Part shown: one piece after another, positions 1 to 9,800 of the stretch
How positions within the stretch are numbered: position 1 is the first letter of the stretch
Layout of the letters: each line of letters begins with the position of its first letter
Assembly (NCBI GenBank): GCA_934776915.1
Contig: CAKVNA010000002.1
Location: 1-20,320, forward strand
Reading direction: 5' to 3'
Length of the DNA stretch: 20,320 nucleotides
Source of the DNA: an uncultured Clostridia bacterium
GTDB taxonomy: Bacteria; Bacillota; Clostridia; Christensenellales; UBA1242
Notes under the pieces: model-generated
Seen by the model: the letters and a program-made list of their open reading frames with translations, nothing else
The model's database searches: none
What the model was told of the DNA's origin: nothing
Translations under genes and position numbers: made by a program

Positions 1-96
1 GGGCCAAGTGAAATTGAAGCCGCCTATCGTGACCTTGAGATGAGCCTCCGTGACGGCGGGATAGATTATACATTTGATGAAGTGAAAAAGGGTTAA
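1..96 (+). CDS. C-terminal end of an unidentified protein (partial)
   Basis: An open frame runs from the window edge to a TAA at 94-96 and gives the last 31 residues of a protein, ending in DEVKKG. The tail is charged (several Glu, Asp, Arg and Lys) and looks soluble. I do not recognise the family from so short a piece. The stop lies 17 bases before the start of the Sua5-type gene on the same strand, with no terminator between, so the two are probably co-transcribed. Confidence 0.55.
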   Translation, partial: GPSEIEAAYRDLEMSLRDGGIDYTFDEVKKG

Positions 97-113
97 AAAC
101 ATAGGAGATAAAA

Positions 114-1118
114 ATGGAAACGAAAGTTGAGAGATTGACGAGGAAATTTTGTGGCGAATGTGTGGAGATTGTGAGAAACGGCGGGCTGGTGTCGTTCCCC
201 ACTGAAACGGTTTATGGGTTGGGGGCTGATGCGACAAATGCGGCGGCAGTGAAGAAGATTTTTGAGGTGAAAGGTCGTCCACAAGACAATCCACTTATTG
301 TGCATTTGGCAGATAGAAAACAGATTGAAAATTATGCTGTGGTGTCAAATGACATTGAAAGATTGATTATCAAAAAGTGTATGCCGGGGCCTATAAGTTT
401 GATACTTCACAAGCGGGAAAATATAAGCGATGTTGTAACTTGCGGCTTGTCCACGGTGGCGATTAGAATTCCGATAAACAAGACTGCAAGAAAATTTATT
501 CGAGCAACAAAACTTCCAATTTGTGCCCCAAGTGCAAACACTTCAAAGCGTCCAAGCCCTACAAGAGCCAAAGATGTTCTTGCCGATATGAATGGGAAAA
601 TTCCTGCAATTATTGACGGCGGCAGTTGCAAGATTGGTGTTGAAAGCACAGTGTGTAAGGTGGAAAATAACATGGTGTATATTCTCCGCCCCGGGAAATT
701 TTCTGCACGGGCATTGACCAAAATTTTGAAAGTTCCAGTTGTTGACAAACTGAACACTGCGGAGGCAAAAGTTGCGGAAAGCCCTGGGACAAAATATACT
801 CACTATTGCCCAAAGTGCGAAATGATTTTGATTAAAAATGATGTGGTGAAAAATATAAATACACTATATGACAACTTTCTATCTCAAGGCAAAAAGCCGA
901 TTATACTTTGCTCAAAAGACACGGCAAAACATCTTGAAGGAAAACAAAAAGTTATCCTTGGAAAGACCTCTGAGGACGCATGCAAAAATATATTCAAGAC
1001 ACTTCGCAATGTGGAAAATGATTATGACATAATCCTGGCAGAATTTATTGCAAAAGGCGATATGCAAGACGCACTATTCAATAGAATGATAAAGTCCGCA
1101 AGCGGAAGATTGGTTTGA
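114..1118 (+). CDS. L-threonylcarbamoyladenylate synthase, long Sua5/YwlC form
   Basis: This enzyme makes threonylcarbamoyl-AMP from threonine, bicarbonate and ATP, the first step of the t6A37 modification of ANN-decoding tRNAs in the cytoplasm. At 334 residues it is the two-domain Sua5 form. The YrdC-like catalytic domain (about 10-200) shows PTETVYGLG (29-37), KGRPQDNPL (53-61), PGPISLIL (91-98), the substrate-pocket motif SANTSKRPSPT (140-150) and GVESTV (175-180). The linker motif SPGTKYTHY (223-231) leads into the C-terminal Sua5 domain (about 235-334). The ATG at 114 has AGGAG at 103-107. It follows the partial upstream gene by 17 bases and ends at a hairpin terminator. The family is certain. 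Gene naming varies (tsaC, sua5, ywlC), so the symbol is left empty. Confidence 0.95.
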   Translation: METKVERLTRKFCGECVEIVRNGGLVSFPTETVYGLGADATNAAAVKKIFEVKGRPQDNPLIVHLADRKQIENYAVVSNDIERLIIKKCMPGPISLILHKRENISDVVTCGLSTVAIRIPINKTARKFIRATKLPICAPSANTSKRPSPTRAKDVLADMNGKIPAIIDGGSCKIGVESTVCKVENNMVYILRPGKFSARALTKILKVPVVDKLNTAEAKVAESPGTKYTHYCPKCEMILIKNDVVKNINTLYDNFLSQGKKPIILCSKDTAKHLEGKQKVILGKTSEDACKNIFKTLRNVENDYDIILAEFIAKGDMQDALFNRMIKSASGRLV

Positions 1119-1129
1119 AAGAATATAAA

Positions 1130-1160
1130 ACAAGTCAGATTTTGGCTTGTTTTTTGTTTT
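1130..1160 (+). terminator. Rho-independent terminator after the Sua5-type gene
   Basis: ACAAGTC (1130-1136) pairs with GGCTTGT (1144-1150) with one G-U pair and a seven-base loop. It is followed by a T-rich run (1151-1160). It begins 12 bases after the stop codon. Confidence 0.8.
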
Positions 1161-1380
1161 AACTTCGACTTGATATTCGGGTTGCAGTCCGACTGTTCGT
1201 AATTATGTAACTATAAGCAATTTTCGCATATGTATCGTCAAAATCTTAAAAAAAATAAAATTTTCTATATCCCGAACGGCTGGTCTAGGTGTGAATTATA
1301 TATATTTTGTCTTTCAAACATATTGCTATTTGTGGCAACATTTAGCACCGACTGCGTGGTCGAAAATGACCAGTAGTATA
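1161..1380. other. Non-coding stretch without recognised genes
   Basis: This segment lies between the Sua5 terminator and the end of the minus-strand small ORF. It is AT-rich. It contains only a weak hairpin, TGGTC-gaaaat-GACCA (about 1357-1372), with no T-run on either side. I see no convincing promoter, RNA gene or coding frame. Confidence 0.4.
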
Positions 1381-1740
1381 TTATTTTTTACACGAATTGG
1401 GTTTTTGTGTGATGTTGGGTGAGCGAGATATGTATTCTTCCTCTTGTGGATAAGAAACTAAGTTGTGAGGTCTTTTTGCTGGGCAACATTTATGACGCCT
1501 GCCCGATTGGTCGCATGGTTTGCGTTTTGGCGTAAAACTGCAAGGCGATTTCTTTTTGCGGCAAGGGTATGGCGGATAGCTGCTGCAGACGGGCTGTTTT
1601 TTTATTTCAAAATCTGATGAGGTTCGTGTTATGTCAAAGCATTTTATCTCTACAATATTAGAAAAATACCTGACGGGAATTCCGTTACGCTTGGCAGAGA
1701 TTTTCGATTGGAAAGTGAGAATTCTGAATTGATTTTCCAT
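1381..1740 (-). CDS. Small cysteine-, proline- and lysine-rich protein, unknown function
   Basis: This is a 119-residue frame whose ATG (1740-1738) comes one base after the stop of the DUF11-like gene (TGA-T-ATG), an arrangement typical of translational coupling. There is no clear Shine-Dalgarno of its own. The N-terminal part (1-45) has mixed beta-like composition. The rest (about 50-119) is basic and rich in Pro and Cys, with eight Cys in total (34, 52, 60, 67, 76, 85, 86, 117), including one CC pair. No signal peptide or membrane segment is visible. I do not recognise a family. A basic, cross-linkable Cys/Pro-rich protein beside a DUF11 and a collagen-like gene would fit a spore coat or exosporium component, but that is inference. 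A longer in-frame start at 1770 would overlap the upstream gene and is less likely. It could also be a chance ORF. Confidence 0.55.
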   Translation of the reverse strand: MENQFRILTFQSKISAKRNGIPVRYFSNIVEIKCFDITRTSSDFEIKKQPVCSSYPPYPCRKKKSPCSFTPKRKPCDQSGRRHKCCPAKRPHNLVSYPQEEEYISRSPNITQKPNSCKK

Positions 1741-1741
1741 A

Positions 1742-2524
1742 TCACACTTGCGACTTGTTGACTGTGACATTGAACTTTACAACGATTGTTTTGAACACAT
1801 CAAGTTCACCTAAGTTGAAGCCTGCCACTGGGTCAAAGTCCTCCTTTTTAACATCGTCAATAGTAACACTTCCTGGCACAAATGTCACGCCTTGTGGCAA
1901 CTGGTCGGTGAAGAAAAGGTTGGTGTGTTTGGTGTTGCCCTCGTTTTTAATCTCGTGCATGAAGGTGATATTTCCGCCCTCGATAACTGCTGTTACATCG
2001 CTTGTTTTGTTAATTGTTATTGCTGCCTCGACAACCGCAATGTCACTTTCGTTTGTGAACTCTTTCAGATTTGTAACTTCATTTACGGAGTAGGTTATTT
2101 CTGTTTTGAGTTTTAACATATCGTTGGCGGGTTGCTCTGCAATGGCAAGTGTATATGTTATTGTTCTTGATGTATTTTTTTCAATCGGCTCAAGTGTTAT
2201 GCCGTCAAAAATGTTCTCGCTCGGTTTTGCGACACCATCGACCATAAGACTGCCTTCCTTTTGCAATTTGCCCAATGGGTCGTTTATTGTTTCCATCACT
2301 TTTATATCAAAAATTTGGAACTCTGAATTGTTTGTGAGGGTGATTGTTTGTTGCACTTCCCCATTTGGCTCAACAACTTCTTTTGCCGAAAGACGAGTCT
2401 TTAAAAATGATGTTGTCATGTTTTCGGTGGTGGACACATTGCTGATTGTTTCCGATTCTTTTTCCGTCATATCTGGAAGTTGATATTTTGATGTCACTTT
2501 GGACTGGTTTTCTATCTTTGCCAT
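1742..2524 (-). CDS. DUF11-like beta-sandwich repeat protein without signal peptide
   Basis: This 260-residue protein has AAAGGAGA at 2529-2536, just before the ATG. Two beta-sandwich modules are visible. Residues about 38-150 contain ITLTNNSEFQIFDIKV followed by FDGITLEPI. Residues about 165-258 carry the classic DUF11 signature: an EIKNEGNT segment, then FFTDQLPQGVTFVPGSV, then NLGELDVF. DUF11 modules are usually found in surface, adhesin or spore-associated proteins of Gram-positive bacteria. There is no N-terminal hydrophobic segment, LPXTG motif or membrane anchor, so Sec export is unlikely. The N-terminus is polar and Ser/Thr/Glu-rich. It is divergent from the collagen-like gene (148 bases apart) and probably co-transcribed with the Cys-rich ORF downstream. 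A structural role on a spore or cell surface is inferred from context. Confidence 0.82.
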   Translation of the reverse strand: MAKIENQSKVTSKYQLPDMTEKESETISNVSTTENMTTSFLKTRLSAKEVVEPNGEVQQTITLTNNSEFQIFDIKVMETINDPLGKLQKEGSLMVDGVAKPSENIFDGITLEPIEKNTSRTITYTLAIAEQPANDMLKLKTEITYSVNEVTNLKEFTNESDIAVVEAAITINKTSDVTAVIEGGNITFMHEIKNEGNTKHTNLFFTDQLPQGVTFVPGSVTIDDVKKEDFDPVAGFNLGELDVFKTIVVKFNVTVNKSQV

Positions 2525-2608
2525 AATATCTCCTTTACATTATAATAGATTTTGCGGGGCGGAAATGTGAATTTTGAGGAAGTAACATTTGCTTATAAAT
2601 ATTGGTTC

Positions 2609-2625
2609 TTTGTGAAATTCACAAA
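2609..2625. promoter_or_regulatory. Perfect 17-bp palindrome, candidate operator
   Basis: TTTGTGAAATTCACAAA is an 8-bp perfect inverted repeat around a single A at 2617. Its right half overlaps the proposed -35 hexamer of the collagen-like gene (TTCACA, 2618-2623). It is a good candidate for repressor or activator binding, and the factor is unknown. Confidence 0.5.
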
Positions 2626-2647
2626 AAGCGAGGGGCTGAAATATAAT
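2618..2647 (+). promoter_or_regulatory. Candidate promoter of the collagen-like gene
   Basis: TTCACA (2618-2623), an 18-base spacer and a consensus TATAAT (2642-2647) precede the ATG at 2673 by a short leader containing the AGGAG at 2662-2666. It resembles a vegetative SigA promoter. No clear sporulation-sigma motif was found, so the timing of expression is open. Confidence 0.55.
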
Positions 2648-2672
2648 GCCATAGAAAGTTTAGGAGATTGCT

Positions 2673-3815
2673 ATGGCTGATTTGTATAAAGAATGTTGCG
2701 AACTGTCCACAACAAGTGGGAGCATTTGCCCGGGGGCTGAACAAGGCGGCGTGGGCGCTACGGGTCCAATGGGACCTATGGGTATGCGTGGCCCAACGGG
2801 TCCAACCGGTCCTATTGGCCCTCAAGGGGCTATGGGTGTGCCAGGCGAGCGTGGAGCGCAAGGTGCAATGGGTCTTACTGGGGCAACGGGTCCTACAGGT
2901 CCAACTGGCCCCACTGGTCCTAGCGGAGCAGACGCAAGCGAAGTGGAAGTTCGGTCAACAGTGACAATGGGCCCAGAGGAGGAGGCAAAAGTTGTTTCTT
3001 CAAAAGAGGGCAACAGAATATTTTTAGATTTCTTTATTCCAAAAGGCGAAACTGGTAATTCTCAAAAAATTCAAGCAGGAGATGTGACAACACTCAACCC
3101 AGAAAATGCAGCAGAGGTGACTAGCAGAACGATTGACGACACTCTTATATTTGACTTTAAAATTCCACGAGGCTTTCCCGGGGATAAGGGTGACACGGGT
3201 GAGCGTGGTCCACAAGGCTTCCCCGGCGAGCGTGGCGACAAAGGGGACACGGGTGACATTGGTCCTCAAGGGCTAAAGGGCGACAGAGGGGAACAAGGTC
3301 CAGCGGGCCCATTGTCCATTCCTTGTGCGTTTGTTCTATCCTACAACGATGACCCAAACACCTTCCCCGTTGCGGGCATGGAAATTGCAAGCAACACACG
3401 ACTTCCACTTAACAGAATGGAAGCACATCATGACGACATTATAACTTTGGACAGTGACCAAAACACCATTCAATTTAAGCAGACGGGGCTTTATTATGTG
3501 TCTTTTGTGACAAACGCTTACATCAAAAAAGCAGACGCAGATTTCAACCCACAAGTAGATTTTGTGGCGGTATCTTTTAGGGAGAACGGCTCAGACCGAA
3601 TTATCGCTTCGGCAAACACATGGAGCAACGAGGAAGTGGCGCACAACATTTCTGGCCAAGGGTTGCTGGTGGTGAATGACACAACAAGTCTTTATGAACT
3701 TGTAAACACTCAAAAGCGAAGCATTTATATAAACGGTGCTGATGTAACTCAAACGGTTTCAAACTCCTATTTCACCGTGCCTATGGTGTCGGTTGTTATT
3801 ATAAGGCTATTTTAA
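2673..3815 (+). CDS. Collagen-like protein with C1q/BclA-like C-terminal domain
   Basis: This 380-residue protein has AGGAG at 2662-2666, six bases before the ATG. Order of parts: a short N-terminus with Cys 8, 9 and 19; a first Gly-X-Y block of 20 triplets (28-87), mostly GPT/GPM/GAT type; two copies of a module of about 38 residues (91-128 and 133-170) that end FIPKGETG and KIPRGFPG; a second Gly-X-Y block of 16 triplets (167-214) of charged GDK/GER/GDT type; and a C-terminal globular beta domain (217-380) resembling the BclA/C1q-like trimerisation fold. Bacterial collagen-like proteins of this shape form trimeric filaments on exosporia or cell surfaces. There is no signal peptide, transmembrane segment or sortase motif, as is also true of BclA-type exosporium proteins. 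A spore-surface role is therefore plausible but inferred. Confidence 0.88.
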   Translation: MADLYKECCELSTTSGSICPGAEQGGVGATGPMGPMGMRGPTGPTGPIGPQGAMGVPGERGAQGAMGLTGATGPTGPTGPTGPSGADASEVEVRSTVTMGPEEEAKVVSSKEGNRIFLDFFIPKGETGNSQKIQAGDVTTLNPENAAEVTSRTIDDTLIFDFKIPRGFPGDKGDTGERGPQGFPGERGDKGDTGDIGPQGLKGDRGEQGPAGPLSIPCAFVLSYNDDPNTFPVAGMEIASNTRLPLNRMEAHHDDIITLDSDQNTIQFKQTGLYYVSFVTNAYIKKADADFNPQVDFVAVSFRENGSDRIIASANTWSNEEVAHNISGQGLLVVNDTTSLYELVNTQKRSIYINGADVTQTVSNSYFTVPMVSVVIIRLF

Positions 3816-3839
3816 AAATATTATAAGATTGTAAATGCA

Positions 3840-3871
3840 AAAAACTCACCCCATAAGCAAGGTGAGTTTTT
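3840..3871. terminator. Bidirectional terminator between collagen-like and giant lipoprotein genes
   Basis: AAAAACTCACC (3840-3850) pairs perfectly with GGTGAGTTTTT (3861-3871) over 11 bp with a ten-base loop. The A-run on one side and the T-run on the other let it act in both directions. It sits 24 bases after the collagen-like stop and 5 bases from the lipoprotein stop on the opposite strand. Confidence 0.88.
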
Positions 3872-3876
3872 GTGTT

Positions 3877-6800
3877 TTAAGTGTAAATCTTTAGATTGGT
3901 GATAGAGAGATTGTAGAAGTAGTCATAGTTGCTGTCAATAGCATTTGTCCCAATAACAACAAAGTATTCAACTGGACCATCAGCGCCACCAGAAACACTG
4001 ATATCTTTGTTAAACTGCCCTTCTGCTACAGTTTCGTCATTATTATTTTCGTCATCGGCATAGGTAGTGTATTTAATCATGCGAATTTTATGAATCACAC
4101 CCGTGTCGTCATAACTAGTATCTGTTCTGCATGCAAATAGCAACATGAAAGCGTCAACTAGTTGTATGTCTGTGCTATCGTTTCTGTTTTTTCTATAGAA
4201 ATTTGATTTGAAGCGTCTATAGCCCGATCTGTCGTAGAATTTCACTCGTTTGACGATATAGCTTGATGTTGTTCCATTTTCATCTGCAATGTTTGCTGCG
4301 TCACCATTTATTGGGTCACCAGTTTCTAGGCTTGCGTCCCAAATGGCTTTGCCTATGCCAGTAGTAAATTCGTCTTTCAACTCAAACTCTTGAGATGTGC
4401 TGATATCATTTAAATCCCATGGGCAAAGCACATTGCGGGAAAATTTGAGGTCGTTACTTTCATTATAGTTCCCATTTTTCGCCACAAATTTAACAATGTA
4501 TTTTGCCTTTGAAACACCTTGGTCTGGGTTGCCTACAAGGGCTTTTGTAAGGGCTTGAATTGACTCATAAGAAATGTTTTCGTTCTGAATTTCCCATGTG
4601 TCGCTTGCTTCATAGAATTTTATTTCATAGATGTCTGTGTAAGCCTCAGAAAGTTTAATCGTTGCATTTTTGTCGAGGTTGACAATGTTATCCGTTACAA
4701 AGTTATTAACTGCAATATATTCACCTTCATTATCGCCTTGAAGTTTGAAGGCTTTATCATTGTCAGAGTAGAAATATTTTTTCCCATTTTGCAAAATGTA
4801 AGCAACTGGCTCTTTTTCATTGCCTGCCGCACTAATTTTGTTTGCTTTCACCATATCTTCCAATGTTTCATATTGGAATTTCACTGGGGATATTGTCAAA
4901 AGTTGCGAAGCACACAAGTTGAACATTCCGTCTTTGTCGCCACCGCCATTTACAATATCTTGAGCGGCGTATTCGGTTGAGGCGCCGTTTTCAAAAAGGG
5001 TCACTGTGCTAAAGAATTTTGTTATGTCGTAGCTTGAGCTGTTGAGCAGTGACACTTGAACGGTGTAGTCGCCTTTGGTTAGAATTCTTGATGAACTACT
5101 TTCAATGGATATAGCCTCCGAGCCAAGCAGAAGTCGCACAAGAATGACGATGTTGCTTGTTGCCCCAGCACTTGAAGCATATCCTTCGCCACAAGGCAAC
5201 AGTGTAACTTTCAAGTCTGAAACATCTTTGCTTGAAACAGTAATTTTAATTTTGCTTGCGTCAAGGTCTTTGTCTTCCAATGCAAAGTTCCCAATGGAGA
5301 AAGAAGTGTCGGAATATTCCATTGTTTTTCGTTCAATCTGTATGCTTAAACTAATTTTATTTATCCTAAATAAACTTATCCATGGTTCGGCGAGTTCTGG
5401 GTTTATGTCGTCTGTGCTTGTGTAGTTGTCGCCGTTTATAGAAATATAATATCTGACTTTGTAGTCTTCGCTTGGAGTGATTGGGCACTTTTTAATTTCA
5501 GTGCTGCCGTCATAATACACAAAGCCAACAAGTCCAATCAAATTGCCAAGTTTGTCGGTTATCTCTAGGGCATAATCATAATCTGTTTTTGTGCGGTTGT
5601 GGTCATAATAACTTACATAAACTCTTTCGCTGCCGTTTACAAACTCACGAGGGTCTTGCCCTTCCGCCACTTTATCAAGTGAGGCAAAGCCCTTATATTT
5701 TAGAGCGTGATAAACTTCATGGCCGTTGTAATAATATCCTGTAACTCCAGTTGGCTCGGAGAAGTTGCTTTTGGTTATTGTTCTTTTTGCAACGGCCAAT
5801 TTTCTTGTCACTTCCGCTGGAGCAAAGTTGAGGTCTGGGTCAAAAGTAACCACAAATCTTAAGTCAACTCCGCCGTTTTGGCAAGTCATAACATATTTAA
5901 CCCAACTATCTTCGTCAGTTGCATTTGGGTCAAGTTCAATGTCCACGCCGTTCACATTAACATAAATATTAAGTGTGTATTGCGACTCTGTAAGGTCAAT
6001 TCGGAACATTCCGTTTTTGGTGGAAAGTTTGGACTCGTCACCATATCTTATGATGTTGTATAGCCCAAGTGGAGAAATATTTGGGTCGTAGGTCACTTCC
6101 TTTGTAACAACATTCATTTCTCCCGTGTATGCTGGCTTTGAAATAGAATATTCATAATTCCCTATGCCATAATAATTTGCACTTTCGCCGCCAACTGTAA
6201 GGGTCAAAAGATAGTTCCCTACTTTCAGTGGAATGTAACTTTCATTCCCCGCAAGGTCTGTTTGCTTGTTTTCTGAAAGGCTTATGTTATATTCGCCCAA
6301 GGCTTTGTCATACATAAAGAATTCAGTTGAGATTGGGAGGGAACTGTCTTCAAGTGCCACATCGAGGGTGGTTGTTGAGTCAAGTTCGCCACGGTGGTTA
6401 TACAATTTAATTTTGATATTTGAGAAGAACGAGTCAATTTTGTATCCTGTGTAGGCGTAAGAATTTATTTGTGGGAATTCAATTTCCGCAACGCAAGGTT
6501 TAACTTTAAACTCAAATGTTTCGTCTTTATAGAAGTTTGGCGTAACTGCCTTAACTTTCACCTGATAAGTGCCAACGCTTAATATGTCATTATCTCCCCA
6601 GCCGTCTGTTGCAACAAACAAAATTGCATTTCCAATGTTTGGAGAAACAGCACATTCAAATGGAAAGTCGTCACGGGTTTGGTCTATCAAATTGAAGTTT
6701 GTTCCATAGTAGAATTCCGAATTTCCAAATGCAAATGTTAAGTTACCATTCTTCTTAATTTCATACAAGAAAGCGATTTCACAACTTCCGCCATTCCTTG

Positions 6801-9800
6801 TGATAGAATAGTTATTCCCGTCTGCGCTTATTGTCGCCACACAAAGATATACGCCCGCACCTTGTGGCGAAGCACCGCTTGAAGCAAGTTCAACTGCCTT
6901 TGTGCCGTTTAGAACGATGTATGTTGTGCCGTCAATAACCACTGCCACATAAGACACTTCATTTGCCGCACTGGAAATTGCCGAAGCGTCAAGAAGCGAG
7001 GAGTTTTCAAGGTTTACGCTTCCATTTGCATAGTCATAGACTTTAAGTTTTATGTCAACGCCGTCAAAATCTTCTGCCTTAAGTTTTAAATATCTATAAG
7101 ACATTCTGTAAGGCACATTTTCTAGGTCAAAAGTTGGAGTTATGACACAATTTTTTGTTGTTCCGTCATAAATCAAGTCTTCTGGAATTTCTGCCGAGCC
7201 GCCAGTAAGTTTGACTTCTTTTGCCACGATAGAAAGTGTTGCATAAATTGTTGCTGGGTTGTAGTTTGCACTTTCTGGTTGCACGATAAGCGTGTAGGTA
7301 TATGTTCCAACATTCAAAGTTGCAATTTCTTCCACACCTTCCACCACTTTGAAGTGTTTGCCGTCAAATTCTTTAAGCACTGCTTCTTTTGTTTCTCCAC
7401 CCTCTGTGACGGAGAAAACATATTTTGTTATAACGCCGTCAAGATATTCAAGGGTGATGTCTGGAAGTGAAGTTGCTCCATAAGTCAATGTATTTTCAAA
7501 TTTCACTTTGTCTGTGGCGACTGTTATTTCTGCTTTTCTAATTGTCAAATAGCCTTCTTCTTGAAGTCTTGCAACAAACAAGTTTGATGTTTGTGGAAGT
7601 TCAGAAAATTCGACAGTTTTCGTTTCGCCTTCAAGAGTGTATTCAATGACGAGTTTGTGGTCGTTGTCTATCTTTGGCAAAACGCTGTAACTGCCCGCAT
7701 CAATAGGGGCAGAAGTCAAAACCTGTCCTCGTTCGTCAATATAATAGAAAGAAATATTGCTCTTGCTGCTTATTGAATAATTGTCGTTTATGCAAACAAG
7801 TTCAAACAAATCTGCCGTCTGCTCGCCAGTGTAAGTTGTTGTGGCGGTTGTTACATCTTCACCCTTTTTCACAACTTTAACTTCAATAACACTCTTGCCA
7901 AAATAATATGCAACATTTCGTCCCAAAGTCCATTCGTAGCAGTCTGTCACATCTTCCCCGTCAAGGGTGATAAGGAGAGTTATTTCGTCTTTGCTTTCAA
8001 CATAATAGTTGTCCACGCCGTCCTTGAAGTTTGCGACAGTTGCCACAAGTGTTACGCTGCCCACGGCTTGTTTAAGTTTAAGTTGGCTGTCAGCAAGTGT
8101 TGCATTCTGAATTGGGGTGGAATTTTTGTCCGCATTGGAAACTGGCAAAATGTCTAGCACTGCCTTTTTGGCATTGACCAAATAAGTTGAGCCAGAAACA
8201 AAGGTCATAGTGTAGTTGTTTGAAGTGCAATCAAAAGTCCCTTGCATGATGTCATAAGTACCAACTTTGTAGCAAGTTTTTCTTACAACATTTTCTCCCT
8301 CTTTTTGCAGACTAAACATTCCCGCAAAAGTTGGGACAGTTGTCAAGTTTTCGTCAAAAGGAACGGAGCGAGATATTTCATAGGAATACTGATTGAGTTC
8401 GATGTCCGAGCCATAAGTTACAACTGGGCTTGTTGGCGTAACTAAAACTTCCCTTGGCAAAATTACAAGATAGCAAGGGTCAAGCACAATGGAATAGTTG
8501 TCGCCCAAATTTACATCACCCGAGGACAAAAGATAGTTCCCTACAACTTCGTCACTCTTGCCCGTTCTTGTTCTGCTTAAAGCGCCCGAGCCACTCCCCG
8601 TTATTTCTTCCAAAACTTTGAAATCAAAGACTGGGTCGTCTTGCCCATAAATTTTTGAAATGGAAGGATATTGGACATTGTCTATTGTAATTGTAGAGGT
8701 GGAGTTTAGTGTTATATGCACTTGTTTTTGAGTGATTTCAAAGAAGTATATTCTTGAAGTGTCAAGGACAAGTTCATAATGTTCCATTCCCGCATTAACT
8801 GTAACAGTGCCGTCAAGCATAATTTTGTATCTGCCGCAATCTTTCATTTCGCCGACCAAAATTTCACCAGACGACAGCACTTTTACATATTGTCCGTCAC
8901 TTTGCAATGTAAGAAGTTTTGCGTCTTGTGGCAAAACATCTGTTGCTGTTTCACCATTTATGAAGTTGCCGGTCAAGTTGAAAGATTTGTAAAATTGGTC
9001 GTCCAAAACTACATTTGTGCCGTCATAAGTTCTTGTTGCAGCGTATCCCGCTTCAAAAAATGGCTTTATGTATGGGGTGACGGTCAATTTTTCACGCTTT
9101 GTTGTAACATAAGAATCTTTAAGTGTCACTCTATAGTTCTCTTTTTTGGAGTTGGCGTCTGCAAAGGTGTATTCCCTCATGGCGAGTTTAAATTTTTTAT
9201 AACTATTCTTATCGCTGTTTGCCACTTCGTCAAGTCTAAATCTAAATTCCATTTGGTCACTGCCAACAAGTTGCAATTTGCCGTCCGAGAACACTTGCGA
9301 GCAGTCTTTGTCACTTGCCACTATTTGACCGGATACAACAAGGCTTTCCACCTTTTCAAGAATATATCCGTCACCATCAAGCCCAACAGTTTCCGTTGCT
9401 TTATAATACACATCTGAAATGTCTTTAAATTGCAAAACAACTTCAACTGGTGTCACTTCATAAACAATTCTTGCTCCCATTGCAGTTGGCTTTGCGTCAG
9501 AGCAGAGGGTGAAGTTATAGTTTTTGTTTTTTGTGTTGTCAACGGAATAATAATATGTTCCAACTGGAGCGAACATATTCCCTTCGCCAAGGTCAAGCGT
9601 TGTGTTGAAACTTACAAAGATAAATGGAACAATTTCCCTTTCGTCAACAACGCCGCTTGAGTAACTTCCAAGATAATATTCCGCATTATCTTTTTCGCCA
9701 TAAATTTTGCTTTTTGAAGTTGGAGTGACTGTTATGTCTTTTGGGTTAATTTTGAGTTTGCCCATAGAAGAATTTTCCACTTGCACATTGCCGCTGCACA

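Noticed and set aside
2539..2544. TATAAT on the minus strand before the DUF11-like gene
   Set aside because: It lies three bases from the Shine-Dalgarno, so transcription would start inside the ribosome binding site, and the -35 region does not match.
2619..3408. Several minus-strand frames under the collagen-like gene
   Set aside because: They are complements of the Gly-X-Y repeats and show only low-complexity shadow sequence.
8779..9417. Plus-strand frame of 212 codons
   Set aside because: It lies wholly antisense inside the giant lipoprotein gene, has no recognisable motif and lacks a promoter or ribosome binding site.
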